Below, piece after piece: positions 26,102 to 34,557 of a stretch of DNA of 64,000 nt; position 1 is the stretch's first letter, and every line of letters begins with the position of its first letter. This DNA is from UTCFX2 sp002050125 (GTDB lineage Bacteria > Chloroflexota > Anaerolineae > Anaerolineales > UBA4823). A model generated the notes under the pieces. The model saw only the letters and a list, made by a program, of their open reading frames with translations. It ran no database searches and had not been told where the DNA came from. Location of the stretch: assembly GCA_027494035.1 (NCBI GenBank), contig JAOSJQ010000001.1, positions 2,356,001 to 2,420,000 of the forward strand. The letters are read 5' to 3'. A program made the translations under genes and the position numbers.

Positions 26102-26220
26102 AAGTTCACCCTGAGCCGCGCGCCAGGTCAAAAACTAGACAATCTACGCGCTTTCAGTTATCATGTGACAGAAATTTTCACGGGAATTAAGCTTAAAATC
26201 ATCATCTCCTCGGAGGCATA

Positions 26221-27882
26221 ATGTCCGATTTGATCCGCGATATCACAGCTGACCTGCAGAGCCAGATCGATACCTTCAAGCCCGACTTCGGCATTAAAGA
26301 CGTTGGGTCGGTGATCGAGGCCGGGGACGGGATTGCCCGCGCCCAGGGACTGGCAAACGTCCGCTCGCAGGAGCTGGTCCAATTTGCAAACGGGGTGAAA
26401 GGCATCGCCTTTAACCTCGAGCGCGATAATGTGGGCATCATCATCATGGGGGAATACTCCGAAATCGAAGAGGGCATGGAAGTGCGCTCGACCGGTCGGA
26501 TCGCCTCGGTGCCGGTGGGCGAGGGGCTGATCGGACGGGTGGTCAACGCCCTGGGCGAACCGGTGGATGGCAAAGGCATCATCAAGTTCGATCATTACCG
26601 CCCGATGGAACGCATCGCTCCTGGCGTGATTGCGCGGAAAGACGTCGATACGCCCGTGCAGACCGGCTTGAAAGCGATCGACGCGATGATCCCCATCGGG
26701 CGGGGGCAGCGCGAGTTGATCATCGGCGACCGCCAGACCGGCAAGACCGCGCTGGCGATCGACACCATCATCAACCAAAAAGGGAAAGACCTCTTCTGCA
26801 TCTACGTTGCCATCGGTCAGAAAAAAGCTGCGATTGCGCGCACCGTGGCGATCCTGGAGCGCTTTGGGGCGATGGATTACACCATCGTCGTGAGCGCAGC
26901 CGCCGACGAGCCGGCTGCGCTGCAATACATCGCGCCTTATGCCGGCTGCGCGATCGGCGAGGAATTTATGGAGACCGGGCGCGACGCGCTGGTCGTATAC
27001 GACGACCTCTCCAAGCATGCCTGGGCTTACCGCCAGGTATCGCTGCTCTTGCGCCGCCCGCCCGGGCGCGAGGCGTACCCCGGCGACATTTTCTACCTGC
27101 ACTCGCGCCTGTTGGAGCGCGCCGCGCGCCTGGCAGACGATTTTGTGATCGTCCCGGCAAAAATCGAGGGCAGCGCCGCCGCGGCTGCCGAAAGCGTCGA
27201 TGGAACCGTATACCAGGGTCCCTTAGCCCGGCGCCTGGCTGAAGAAGCCTTGAACGCCATGCCGGACGGGCAGGACCACAAAGTAGCCAAGGTGCAGGGC
27301 AGCGGCGGCTCGCTCACCGCGCTGCCGATCATCGAGACGCTGCTTGGCGATGTGTCGGCGTATGTGCCGACCAACGTCATCTCGATCACCGATGGGCAGA
27401 TCTACCTGGAAGGCAACCTGTTCTACGCCGGCATTCGACCGGCGGTCAACGTCGGCATTTCGGTGTCGCGCGTGGGCGGCGACGCCCAGACGCGCGCCAT
27501 GAAACAGGTCGCCGGGCGGCTGCGCCTGGACATGGCGGCGTTCCGCGAGCTGGCGGCGTTTGCGCAGTTCGGCTCCGACCTGGACAAAGCCACCCAGGCT
27601 CAGTTGAACCGCGGGCAGCGCTTACAGGAAATCCTTAAACAGCCGCAATACGAGCCGATGGCGCTCGAGGATCAGGTCATAGTGCTTTTCGCCGGCACGC
27701 AAGGCTACGCCGACCACGTATCGTTGGAGCGCATGCGCGCCTGGGAGATTGCGCTGCTGAGGTACATGCGCGCCTCGCACCCGGAAATCGGGGCGGATAT
27801 TCTTGAGCAAAAACGCATTACGGACGAAACGATGGCAAACCTGCGTGAGGCGCTGAAAGCCTTCACGTCTGCCTGGCAGTAG
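26221..27882 (+). CDS. atpA: F1 ATP synthase subunit alpha, with ~45-residue insertion
   Basis: Non-catalytic nucleotide-binding subunit of F1. At 553 residues it exceeds the usual ~505-515. The Walker A GDRQTGKT is at 169-176, and RLLERAAR then GGSLTALPIIETLLGD follow. Between these, at about residues 304-360, lies an insert (VPAKIEGSAAAAAESVDGTV and MPDGQDHKVAKVQG) that replaces the short loop of other bacteria. The start has a GGAGG site. No delta, b, c or a subunit precede it: upstream is proC, so the Fo genes are elsewhere. It heads atpA-atpG-atpD-atpC. Confidence 0.96.
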   Translation: MSDLIRDITADLQSQIDTFKPDFGIKDVGSVIEAGDGIARAQGLANVRSQELVQFANGVKGIAFNLERDNVGIIIMGEYSEIEEGMEVRSTGRIASVPVGEGLIGRVVNALGEPVDGKGIIKFDHYRPMERIAPGVIARKDVDTPVQTGLKAIDAMIPIGRGQRELIIGDRQTGKTALAIDTIINQKGKDLFCIYVAIGQKKAAIARTVAILERFGAMDYTIVVSAAADEPAALQYIAPYAGCAIGEEFMETGRDALVVYDDLSKHAWAYRQVSLLLRRPPGREAYPGDIFYLHSRLLERAARLADDFVIVPAKIEGSAAAAAESVDGTVYQGPLARRLAEEALNAMPDGQDHKVAKVQGSGGSLTALPIIETLLGDVSAYVPTNVISITDGQIYLEGNLFYAGIRPAVNVGISVSRVGGDAQTRAMKQVAGRLRLDMAAFRELAAFAQFGSDLDKATQAQLNRGQRLQEILKQPQYEPMALEDQVIVLFAGTQGYADHVSLERMRAWEIALLRYMRASHPEIGADILEQKRITDETMANLREALKAFTSAWQ

Positions 27883-27954
27883 AGCGGTGAGCTGCATCCG
27901 GCTGGCGGAGATGCTTCTCCAGCGGCGGGATGACACAGGTAGAGGAGACTATTC

Positions 27955-28851
27955 ATGGCAAGCTCTCGAGAAGTGCGCCTGCGCATCCGCAGCGTCAAAA
28001 ACATCGCCCAGGTGACCCGCGCGCTGCAGGCGGTCAGCGCGAGCAAAGTGCGCAAATCGATCCAGGCGCTGATGAACACCCGTCCCTATGCCACCAAAGC
28101 CTGGCAGGTGCTCACCCACATCGCGTTGCAGCCCGGGCGCGAAACCCTGCACCCGCTGCTGACCAAGCGGGATCAGATCAATAACACGCTGGTCGTGCTG
28201 ATCACCGGGGATCGCGGTCTGGCGGGAGCGTACAACACCAACATCGTCCGCTTTGCGCTGCAAAGGTTTGCCGGATCCCCCGTCCCGGTCAAGTATGTTA
28301 CGGTAGGACGGAAGGGCCGCGATCTGATGATCCGCCGCAGACAAACCATCCTGGCGGAGTTCAGCAACCTGCCCGCTGCGCCCAGCTTCGCCGATGTCTC
28401 GGCAATTGGGCGGATTGTGGTAGATGATTTCCTCTCAGGCAAGGCGGACGAGGTGTATCTGGTGTATACGGATTTCATCAATTTGGTCCGTCAGACGCCG
28501 GCGGTCAAGAAACTGCTCCCGCTGGAAGTCGGAGCCGAGCAGGATCGCGTGTTGGACACCTCATCCGCCCAGAGCCGGCTGGCGGCTGTTTACCTGTATG
28601 AGCCGGGGCAGGAGGAGATCCTCGACGAGATCATTCCGCGTTTCACGGCGCTGCAAGTCTACCAGGCGGTTATGGAATCGCTGGCGAGTGAGCACGCTTC
28701 ACGCATGGTTGCGATGAAGAACGCCACCGACAGCGCCACTTCCCTCGCGGGCGCGCTCCAACTCGAATACAACAAGGCGCGCCAGCAGGCGATCACGAGC
28801 GAAATTCTCGACATCGCCGGCGGAGCGGAAGCGCTGATGCAGGCAAAATAA
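27955..28851 (+). CDS. atpG: F1 ATP synthase subunit gamma
   Basis: Central rotor shaft of the ATP synthase. 298 residues, typical length. The N-terminal VRLRIRSVKNIAQVTRALQA and the C-terminal MVAMKNATDSATSLAGALQL and YNKARQQAITSEILDIAGGA are the two antiparallel coiled helices of gamma. LVVLITGDRGLAGAYNTNIV lies near residue 80. An AGGAG site is 8 bases upstream. It is 72 bases after atpA and 52 before atpD. Confidence 0.97.
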   Translation: MASSREVRLRIRSVKNIAQVTRALQAVSASKVRKSIQALMNTRPYATKAWQVLTHIALQPGRETLHPLLTKRDQINNTLVVLITGDRGLAGAYNTNIVRFALQRFAGSPVPVKYVTVGRKGRDLMIRRRQTILAEFSNLPAAPSFADVSAIGRIVVDDFLSGKADEVYLVYTDFINLVRQTPAVKKLLPLEVGAEQDRVLDTSSAQSRLAAVYLYEPGQEEILDEIIPRFTALQVYQAVMESLASEHASRMVAMKNATDSATSLAGALQLEYNKARQQAITSEILDIAGGAEALMQAK

Positions 28852-28903
28852 ACAGCTTCAAGCGCGACATGCGTTGCGTTACATGTGTTACACGGAGGCG
28901 AGA

Positions 28904-30307
28904 ATGGCAAGAGTGAAAGGACGTATTGCTCAGGTGCTTGGCGGCGTGGTGGATGTCGAATTTCCAGCGGAGCAGCTGCCCGAAATTTATGAGGCGATCG
29001 AAGTCCCGCGCAGCGGCGAGGCGCCATTGATCCTGGAAGTGCAAAAACACCTGGGTAACAACTGGGTGCGGACGGTTGCGATGGACGCGACCGATGGGTT
29101 GCAGCGCGGCGTGCCGGCGTACCAGACCGGGCGATCCATCACCGTGCCGGTAGGCGCGGCGACCCTGGGGCGGGTGTTCAACGTGCTGGGCGAGCCGATC
29201 GACGGCAAGGGTCCGGTGGAAGCCGACCTGCGCTATCCTATTCACCGCCCGGCGCCGTCGTTTGCCGACCAGACCACGCGGGTCGAGGTCTTTGAAACCG
29301 GCGTCAAGGTGATCGACCTGATTGCGCCCTTCACCAAGGGCGGTAAAACCGGGATTTTCGGCGGCGCGGGCGTGGGCAAGACGGTGATCATCCAGGAGCT
29401 GATCCGTTCGATTGCGATCGAACACCAGGGCAACTCGGTCTTCGCCGGCGTGGGCGAACGCACCCGCGAGGGCACCCAGCTTTACCGCGAGATGGTTGAA
29501 TCGGGCGTGATCAAAGACACCGTGATGGTCTTCGGTCAGATGAACGAACCTTCGGGCGTCCGCCTGCGGGTCGCGCTTTCGGCGCTCTCGATGGCGGAAT
29601 ATTTCCGCGACCAGGGCCGCGACGTGCTGCTTTTCATCGATAACATCTTTCGTTTCTCGATGTCCGGTTCGGAAGTATCGGCGCTGCTCGGACGCATGCC
29701 GTCGGCGGTGGGTTATCAGCCCACGCTCGCCACCGAGATGGGTGAACTGCAAGAGCGCATCACCTCGACCCACAGCGGGTCGATTACCTCGATGCAAGCC
29801 GTCTACGTGCCAGCCGATGATTATTCGGATCCCGCGCCGGTGGCGACTTTCACTCACCTGGACGCCACCATCGCCCTGGAGCGCTCGATTTCTGAAAAAG
29901 GCATCTACCCCGCGGTTGATCCGTTGGCTTCGACCTCGCGCATCCTCGATCCCAACATCGTCGGTGAGGAGCATTACACGACCGCGCGCGAAGTGCAGCG
30001 GGTGCTGCAGCGCTACAAAGACTTGCAGGACATCATAGCTATCTTGGGCGTCGATGAATTGGGCGAAGACGACAAACTGGTCGTTTCGCGCGCCCGCAAG
30101 ATCGAGCGGTTTTTCTCGCAGCCCTTCTTCGTGGCGCAGCAGTTCACTGGGCGCGAAGGGCGTTACGTCCCGCTGCGCGAAACGGTGCGCGGCTTCCGCG
30201 AGATACTGGACGGCAAGCACGACGACCTGCCCGAAAGCGCCTTTATGATGGTTGGCACGATCGAGGAAGCGGCGGAACAGGCTGAGCGCATGGCGCAGTC
30301 CGCCTGA
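28904..30307 (+). CDS. atpD: F1 ATP synthase subunit beta
   Basis: Catalytic subunit, 467 residues. The Walker A GGAGVGKTVIIQEL near residue 151, the catalytic Glu region GVGERTREG and the Walker B FIDNIFRF are all present. YVPADDYSDPAPVATFTHLD and the C-terminal ESAFMMVGTIEEA complete it. I chose the ATG at 28904 with GGAGG 6 bases upstream, not the in-frame ATG at 28874. All catalytic residues look intact. Confidence 0.98.
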   Translation: MARVKGRIAQVLGGVVDVEFPAEQLPEIYEAIEVPRSGEAPLILEVQKHLGNNWVRTVAMDATDGLQRGVPAYQTGRSITVPVGAATLGRVFNVLGEPIDGKGPVEADLRYPIHRPAPSFADQTTRVEVFETGVKVIDLIAPFTKGGKTGIFGGAGVGKTVIIQELIRSIAIEHQGNSVFAGVGERTREGTQLYREMVESGVIKDTVMVFGQMNEPSGVRLRVALSALSMAEYFRDQGRDVLLFIDNIFRFSMSGSEVSALLGRMPSAVGYQPTLATEMGELQERITSTHSGSITSMQAVYVPADDYSDPAPVATFTHLDATIALERSISEKGIYPAVDPLASTSRILDPNIVGEEHYTTAREVQRVLQRYKDLQDIIAILGVDELGEDDKLVVSRARKIERFFSQPFFVAQQFTGREGRYVPLRETVRGFREILDGKHDDLPESAFMMVGTIEEAAEQAERMAQSA

Positions 30308-30339
30308 GACGCCCCGAGCCAGCCGCGAAAGGATGTGCA

Positions 30340-30795
30340 ATGCCAATACGCTGTGAGATCGTCTCTCAGGACCGGATGGTTTTTGAAGGGGATGCGGACA
30401 TCGTCCTCGCCCCCGGCGAACTGGGTCAAATGGGTATCCTGCCGCATCATGCGCCGCTGCTTTCGACGCTGCGCTTTGGGATTTTGACCGTGCGCCATCA
30501 GGGCGGGGAGGAGAATTTCGCGGTCGCGGGCGGGATCATCGAAGTCCAGCCGGACCTGATCACGGTGCTGGCAGACGCCGCAGAAAATGTGCGCGAGATC
30601 GACATCAGCCGCGCCGAAGCCGCCCGGCGCCGGGCGGAAGAATTCCTGGCGCAGGGTCCGCCGCCAGACACCGATGCTTATTTGCGCATGGAAGCCGCGC
30701 TCAAACGCTCGACGCTGCGCCTGGAAGCCGCCCGTCGTTTTGGGCGCACCCAGCCGCCGCTGCGAATTTCCAGTCAGGAACCTGGGGCGGAATAG
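30340..30795 (+). CDS. atpC: F1 ATP synthase subunit epsilon
   Basis: Rotor subunit that regulates ATP hydrolysis. 151 residues, slightly long because of a long C-terminal helical region. The N-terminal beta-sandwich is visible as RCEIVSQDRMVFEGDADIVL and GELGQMGILPHHAPLLSTLR. Later FAVAGGIIEVQPDLITVLAD, then helices with AEAARRRAEEF. It closes the atpAGDC set, 32 bases after atpD. An MreB-like gene follows after 16 bases. Confidence 0.95.
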   Translation: MPIRCEIVSQDRMVFEGDADIVLAPGELGQMGILPHHAPLLSTLRFGILTVRHQGGEENFAVAGGIIEVQPDLITVLADAAENVREIDISRAEAARRRAEEFLAQGPPPDTDAYLRMEAALKRSTLRLEAARRFGRTQPPLRISSQEPGAE

Positions 30796-30811
30796 CGAGT
30801 AAATATCACTA

Positions 30812-31819
30812 ATGGCTCTGTTTTCTAGAGAGTTGGGCATTGACTTAGGCACCTTCTTCATTCGTGTTGCGGAGAGGAATGAAGTTATTCTCCAGGAGCC
30901 GACCGTCGCAGCCATCGTAATCGATGAGCAGAAGATGGTTTCCTGGGGGCAGGAAGCCCAGAACATGCTCGGCAAGGTTCCGGAATCGCTCGAGGTGATG
31001 CGCCCGCTGGTGAACGGCGTCATTGCGGATTACGAAGTGACCGAGCGCATGCTCTCGGCGCTGCTCAAGCGGCTGGGCGGTCCGCTGCGCATTTTCGGGC
31101 CGCGGGTGATGGTTACCGTGCCGTATGGGGTGACGAGCGTCGAGAGCCGGGCGGTTCACGAAGCGATCCTCCAGGCGGGGGCGCGCGAGGCTTCCCTCAT
31201 CCAGCAGCCGCTCGCCGCGGCGCTGGGGGTGGACCTGCCGATCGGCACGCCGTCGGGGAACATGCTGGTCTGTCTGGGAGGCGGGGCGACCCAGGCTGCG
31301 GTGATGGCGATGTACGGCGTCGTCTCAGCCGAAACGCTGCGCGCCGGAGGGATGTCGCTCGACGACGCCATTATAGGCTACGTGCGCAAAAAGTTCGGGC
31401 TGATCATCGGGCAGCTCACCGCCGAGCAGGTGAAGATCCGCATCGGGGCAGCGGTGCCGCAGGAAGAAGAACAATCGATTGAGATACAGGGACAGGACCA
31501 GGTGAACGGCTTGCCGCGTCCGGCTTCCCTGACCACGGGAGAGGTGGTCGAAGCCCTGCGTGAACCGCTGGACAACATCATAGAAACCGTCCGGCGGGTG
31601 CTTGAAAAGACGCCCCCGGAACTGGTGTCGGATATCATCGACCGCGGGGTAGCGCTGACCGGCGGCGGGGCGTTGCTGCGCGGCATCGATAAACTCATGA
31701 CCAAAGAACTGGGAATTCCGGCTTACCGGGTCGATAACCCGGTGATGTGCACCGCCCAGGGGGCGGCGCGCGCCCTGGAGATGTACCCGATCATCCGCCG
31801 CAACCTGCCCGCGGTGTAA
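30812..31819 (+). CDS. MreB-like actin-family protein with altered ATPase residues
   Basis: A 335-residue relative of MreB, with IADYEVTERMLSALLKRL, TLEKTPPEL-like VLEKTPPELVSDIIDRGVAL and LTGGGALLRGIDKLM all recognisable. It departs at the catalytic sites. The first phosphate loop keeps GIDLGT but the following ANT is FFI. The usual IEEP is LIQQP (Glu to Gln, residues 131-132). The second phosphate motif VDIGGGTTE is VCLGGGATQ (residues 153-161), losing the Asp and the Thr/Glu. It should therefore bind or hydrolyse ATP poorly. No SD precedes the ATG. It follows atpC by 16 bases, so it may share the ATP synthase transcript. No mreC or mreD is adjacent. Confidence 0.85.
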   Translation: MALFSRELGIDLGTFFIRVAERNEVILQEPTVAAIVIDEQKMVSWGQEAQNMLGKVPESLEVMRPLVNGVIADYEVTERMLSALLKRLGGPLRIFGPRVMVTVPYGVTSVESRAVHEAILQAGAREASLIQQPLAAALGVDLPIGTPSGNMLVCLGGGATQAAVMAMYGVVSAETLRAGGMSLDDAIIGYVRKKFGLIIGQLTAEQVKIRIGAAVPQEEEQSIEIQGQDQVNGLPRPASLTTGEVVEALREPLDNIIETVRRVLEKTPPELVSDIIDRGVALTGGGALLRGIDKLMTKELGIPAYRVDNPVMCTAQGAARALEMYPIIRRNLPAV

Positions 31820-31841
31820 CCGCCGTCCATCGTGTAAAACG

Positions 31842-31881
31842 AAAAGGCAGGCGCTCGCATCAGGAGAGCAGCCTGCTTTTT
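31842..31881. terminator. Bidirectional terminator between the MreB-like gene and rex
   Basis: GCAGGC (31847-31852) pairs with GCCTGC (31871-31876), flanked by AAAAGG on one side and TTTTTGATTTTT on the other. It separates convergent genes. Confidence 0.75.
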
Positions 31882-31906
31882 GATTTTTAGGTTGTGCGCG
31901 GAATGT

Positions 31907-32530
31907 CTACTGACCGACGTAATACGTCATGCGCTGCAGGTGAATGGCTGGATCGATGTATTGGACATAAACCCCGTCCGGCGTATTCAGGTTGATGGGC
32001 GCATAGCACAGGATGGCTCGCACCCCGGCTTGCACCAGTTGGTTGGCGACCTCCTGGGCGGCTGCTGATGGAACGGCGATCATGGCGATCTGAATGCCGG
32101 CGGCGCGAATGGGCTCGATCATTTTAGCGTAATCCTGGACGGTGAATTCGCCGATCTGCGCGCCGATCTTCTGCGGGTCGTTGTCGAAGATCATTTTAAC
32201 GTTGAACCCGCGGTTGGCAAACCCGTGATAACTCGCGACCGCGCTGCCGACATCCCCGGCGCCCACCACCGCCAGATCCCATTCGTGATCGACGTGCAGG
32301 ATCGCCTGGAGCTGCTGGATCAGATACGGGATGTTGTAGCCGGTGCCCTGTTTGCCAAACCCGCCAAATTGCGACAGGTCTTTGCGGATCTGCGCGGCTG
32401 AAATCCCCAGCCGTTCGCCCAACTCCTGGGAAGAGGTCACCTGGCGGTTTTCGCGCGCCATGCGCTGCAGCGAGCGCAAATACTGCGGAAGACGTCCGAC
32501 CACAATATCGGGTACCTGTTTAGCTGGCAT
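31907..32530 (-). CDS. rex: Redox-sensing transcriptional repressor Rex
   Basis: Winged-helix repressor, 207 residues, that senses the NADH/NAD ratio and releases DNA when NADH rises. The N-terminal HTH is visible as VTSSQELGERLGISAAQIRK and DLSQFGGFGKQGTGYNIPYL. The Rossmann domain has LAVVGAGDVGSAVASYHGF, and the tail QVANQLVQAGVRAILCYAPI. It has an AAGGAGG site. The Rex-box-like 18-mer upstream (32578-32595), 48 bases before the ATG, implies autoregulation. It faces the MreB-like gene across the terminator. Confidence 0.97.
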   Translation of the reverse strand: MPAKQVPDIVVGRLPQYLRSLQRMARENRQVTSSQELGERLGISAAQIRKDLSQFGGFGKQGTGYNIPYLIQQLQAILHVDHEWDLAVVGAGDVGSAVASYHGFANRGFNVKMIFDNDPQKIGAQIGEFTVQDYAKMIEPIRAAGIQIAMIAVPSAAAQEVANQLVQAGVRAILCYAPINLNTPDGVYVQYIDPAIHLQRMTYYVGQ

Positions 32531-32577
32531 GATTGCCTCCTTGGGGTTACGTCAAGACTTTACCACAAAAATCTCTA

Positions 32578-32595
32578 TTGTGCAATTCTCCACAA
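32578..32595. promoter_or_regulatory. Rex operator (Rex box)
   Basis: TTGTG-N8-CACAA with perfect five-base arms, as in the Rex consensus TTGTGA-N6-TCACAA. It sits between divergent rex and obgE and can control both. Confidence 0.8.
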
Positions 32596-32623
32596 TAAAT
32601 CCTGAACTGGCAATTTCAAGAGG

Positions 32624-32629
32624 TATAAT
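32624..32629 (+). promoter_or_regulatory. Putative -10 of obgE (leaderless)
   Basis: TATAAT followed by six bases (TCTGCT) and the ATG at 32636. No ribosome-binding sequence is present. The Rex box lies 29 bases upstream. Confidence 0.6.
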
Positions 32630-32635
32630 TCTGCT

Positions 32636-33924
32636 ATGTTCATTGATCGGGCTGAGATCCAGGTTCAATCGGGGAAGGGCGGCGACGGCGTGGTACACTT
32701 CCGCCGCGAAAAATACGTTCCGCGCGGCGGTCCCGATGGCGGGGACGGCGGCAGGGGCGGGGACGTGGTTTTAGAAGTCGCCGCGGCGCTGACCACGCTG
32801 AACGCCTTTCACCAGAAGCAGAACTTTCGCGCCGCGGATGGCGGCAACGGCGCGAAAAAGAAAATGAAAGGGCGCTCCGCCGCCGAACTGCGCATCCCGG
32901 TCCCCCAGGCACGCTGGTGTACGACGCCGCGACCGCCGAACTGCTGGGCGACCTGGTGGAGCCGGGGCAGCGGCTGGTCGTCGCCCGCGGCGGGCGCGGC
33001 GGGCGGGGCAACATCCATTTTGCCACCGCGGTTCACCAGACGCCGCGGGTCGCTGAAAAGGGCGCGCCCGGCGAGGCGCGCGCCCTGCGCCTGGAGCTCA
33101 AACTGATCGCCGACATCGGCATCATCGGCGTCCCCAACGCCGGTAAGTCCACTCTGCTCGCCGCGGTCACTCAAGCTCGACCGAAGATCGCCGAGTACGC
33201 GTTCACCACGCTCGAGCCGAACCTGGGAGTCGCCCGCCTCGACGAGGAATTAACCCTGGTGCTGGCGGACATCCCCGGGCTGATCGAAGGGGCGCATCGC
33301 GGGGTCGGCTTGGGCGCCGATTTTTTGCGCCACATCCAGCGCACGCGCGTGCTGATTCACCTGCTCGACGGGCTTGCGGTTGACCCGCTCGCGGATTTCT
33401 CGCAGATCAACAGCGAACTGGCGCTGTTCGACGCCGACCTGGCGCGCAAGCCGCAGATCGTGGCGTTCAATAAAATGGACCTTCCCGAAGTGCAGGAGCG
33501 CTGGCACGAGATCGCAGCCGAGTTGAAAAAACGTATCAAGAGTGAGAAAAGCAAGGTTCAGATCGACTCCGAACTGTTCGCAATCTCGGCGCTCAGCGGA
33601 CTGCAGGTTCACCCGCTGCTGTTCCGCGCGGCGCAGCTCTTGCAGGAAACCCCGGCGGTCGAGCCCGCCTCAGCCCTGCCGGTGTACCGCGTCGAGACCG
33701 ACCCCAAAGCCTTCACAATCGAGCGCCTCGCTGACGGCTGGCGGGTGAGCGGCAAAGCGATCGAGCGGGCTGCCAGCATGACCTATTGGGAGCATTACCA
33801 GTCCATCCGGCGTTTCCAGCGCATTCTCGAAGCGCTGGGGATCGACCGCGCCTTGCGCCAGGCGGGCGTTCAGGAAGGCGATACTGTTTACGTTGGAGAA
33901 CATGAATTGGAGTGGCAGGATTGA
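32636..33924 (+). CDS. obgE: GTPase ObgE/CgtA, frameshifted at 32902-32906
   Basis: Essential ribosome-associated GTPase; about 429 residues. The Obg domain is visible as MFIDRAEIQVQSGKGGDGVV, HFRREKYVPRGGPDGGDGGR and FRAADGGNGAKKKMKGRSAA; the other frame has ARGGRGGRGNIHFATAVHQT, then the G domain with IGVPNAGKSTLLAAVTQARP, ADIPGLIEGAHRGVGLGADF and NKMDLPEVQ, and a C-terminal OCT domain. A missing C in CCCCC at 32902-32906 breaks it: restoring it gives RIPVPPGTLVYDAATAEL. Being essential, the gene must be intact in the living cell, so this shift is an error. The nadD start follows. Confidence 0.95.
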
Positions 33925-33926
33925 AC

Positions 33927-34541
33927 ATGCGGCTGGGCGTCTTTGGCGGGTCGTTCGATCCGCCGCACATCGGGCATTTGATCTTGGCGGCAGAGGCGTT
34001 GGATCAACTTGGGCTGGACCGGATTCTTTGGGTGCTCACCCCTTATCCGCCGCACAAACAATTCCGCCAGTTGACCTCGGCGGAGCAGCGGCTGATGCTG
34101 CTGAACGCCGCGATCGAAGATAACCCGGCGTTTGTTATTTCCCGGGTGGATCTGGACCGCCAGCCGCCGCATTACGCCGTGGACACCATGCGGCTGCTTC
34201 ACCGCGATTACCCGCAAGACCGCCTAGTTTATCTGATGGGCAGCGATTCGCTGGACGACCTGCCCGGCTGGCATCAGGCGCAAGAATTCGTCCGGCAATG
34301 CGACGAAGTAGGGGTCATGTGTCGTCCGGGGCGCGTGCTCGAATTGGAAGAGCTGGAGGAATTGCTGCCCGGTTTGTGCGAACGGCTGCGGGTTCTGGAA
34401 GCGCCGCTGCTCGAAATTTCCTCCACCCGCTTGAGGGAGAAGATTGCCGGGCAGGCAGCCTATCGCTATTATTTCCCCACGCGGGTCTTCGAACTAATCG
34501 AAGAGTTGCAGCTCTACCGCCTGAGCGAGCTACAGCCCTGA
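33927..34541 (+). CDS. nadD: Nicotinate-nucleotide adenylyltransferase
   Basis: Adds AMP to nicotinate mononucleotide in NAD synthesis. 204 residues. GVFGGSFDPPHIGHLILAAE is the nucleotide-binding motif with the HIGH-like site; PYPPHKQFRQLTSAEQRLML and the C-terminal LEISSTRLREKIAGQ (ISST-R) complete the family. I chose the ATG at 33927, 3 bases after the obgE stop, over a GTG at 33912 that would overlap it. The order obgE-nadD is common in bacteria. The NAD role beside rex is fitting but not proof of a link. Confidence 0.95.
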   Translation: MRLGVFGGSFDPPHIGHLILAAEALDQLGLDRILWVLTPYPPHKQFRQLTSAEQRLMLLNAAIEDNPAFVISRVDLDRQPPHYAVDTMRLLHRDYPQDRLVYLMGSDSLDDLPGWHQAQEFVRQCDEVGVMCRPGRVLELEELEELLPGLCERLRVLEAPLLEISSTRLREKIAGQAAYRYYFPTRVFELIEELQLYRLSELQP

Positions 34542-34557
34542 AACGCCGGATCGAGTT

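Noticed and set aside
26160..26185. Rex-like site (TGTGA...TTCAC) before atpA
   Set aside because: The arms are spaced 11 bases instead of 8 between TGTG and CAC, so it does not fit the Rex box.
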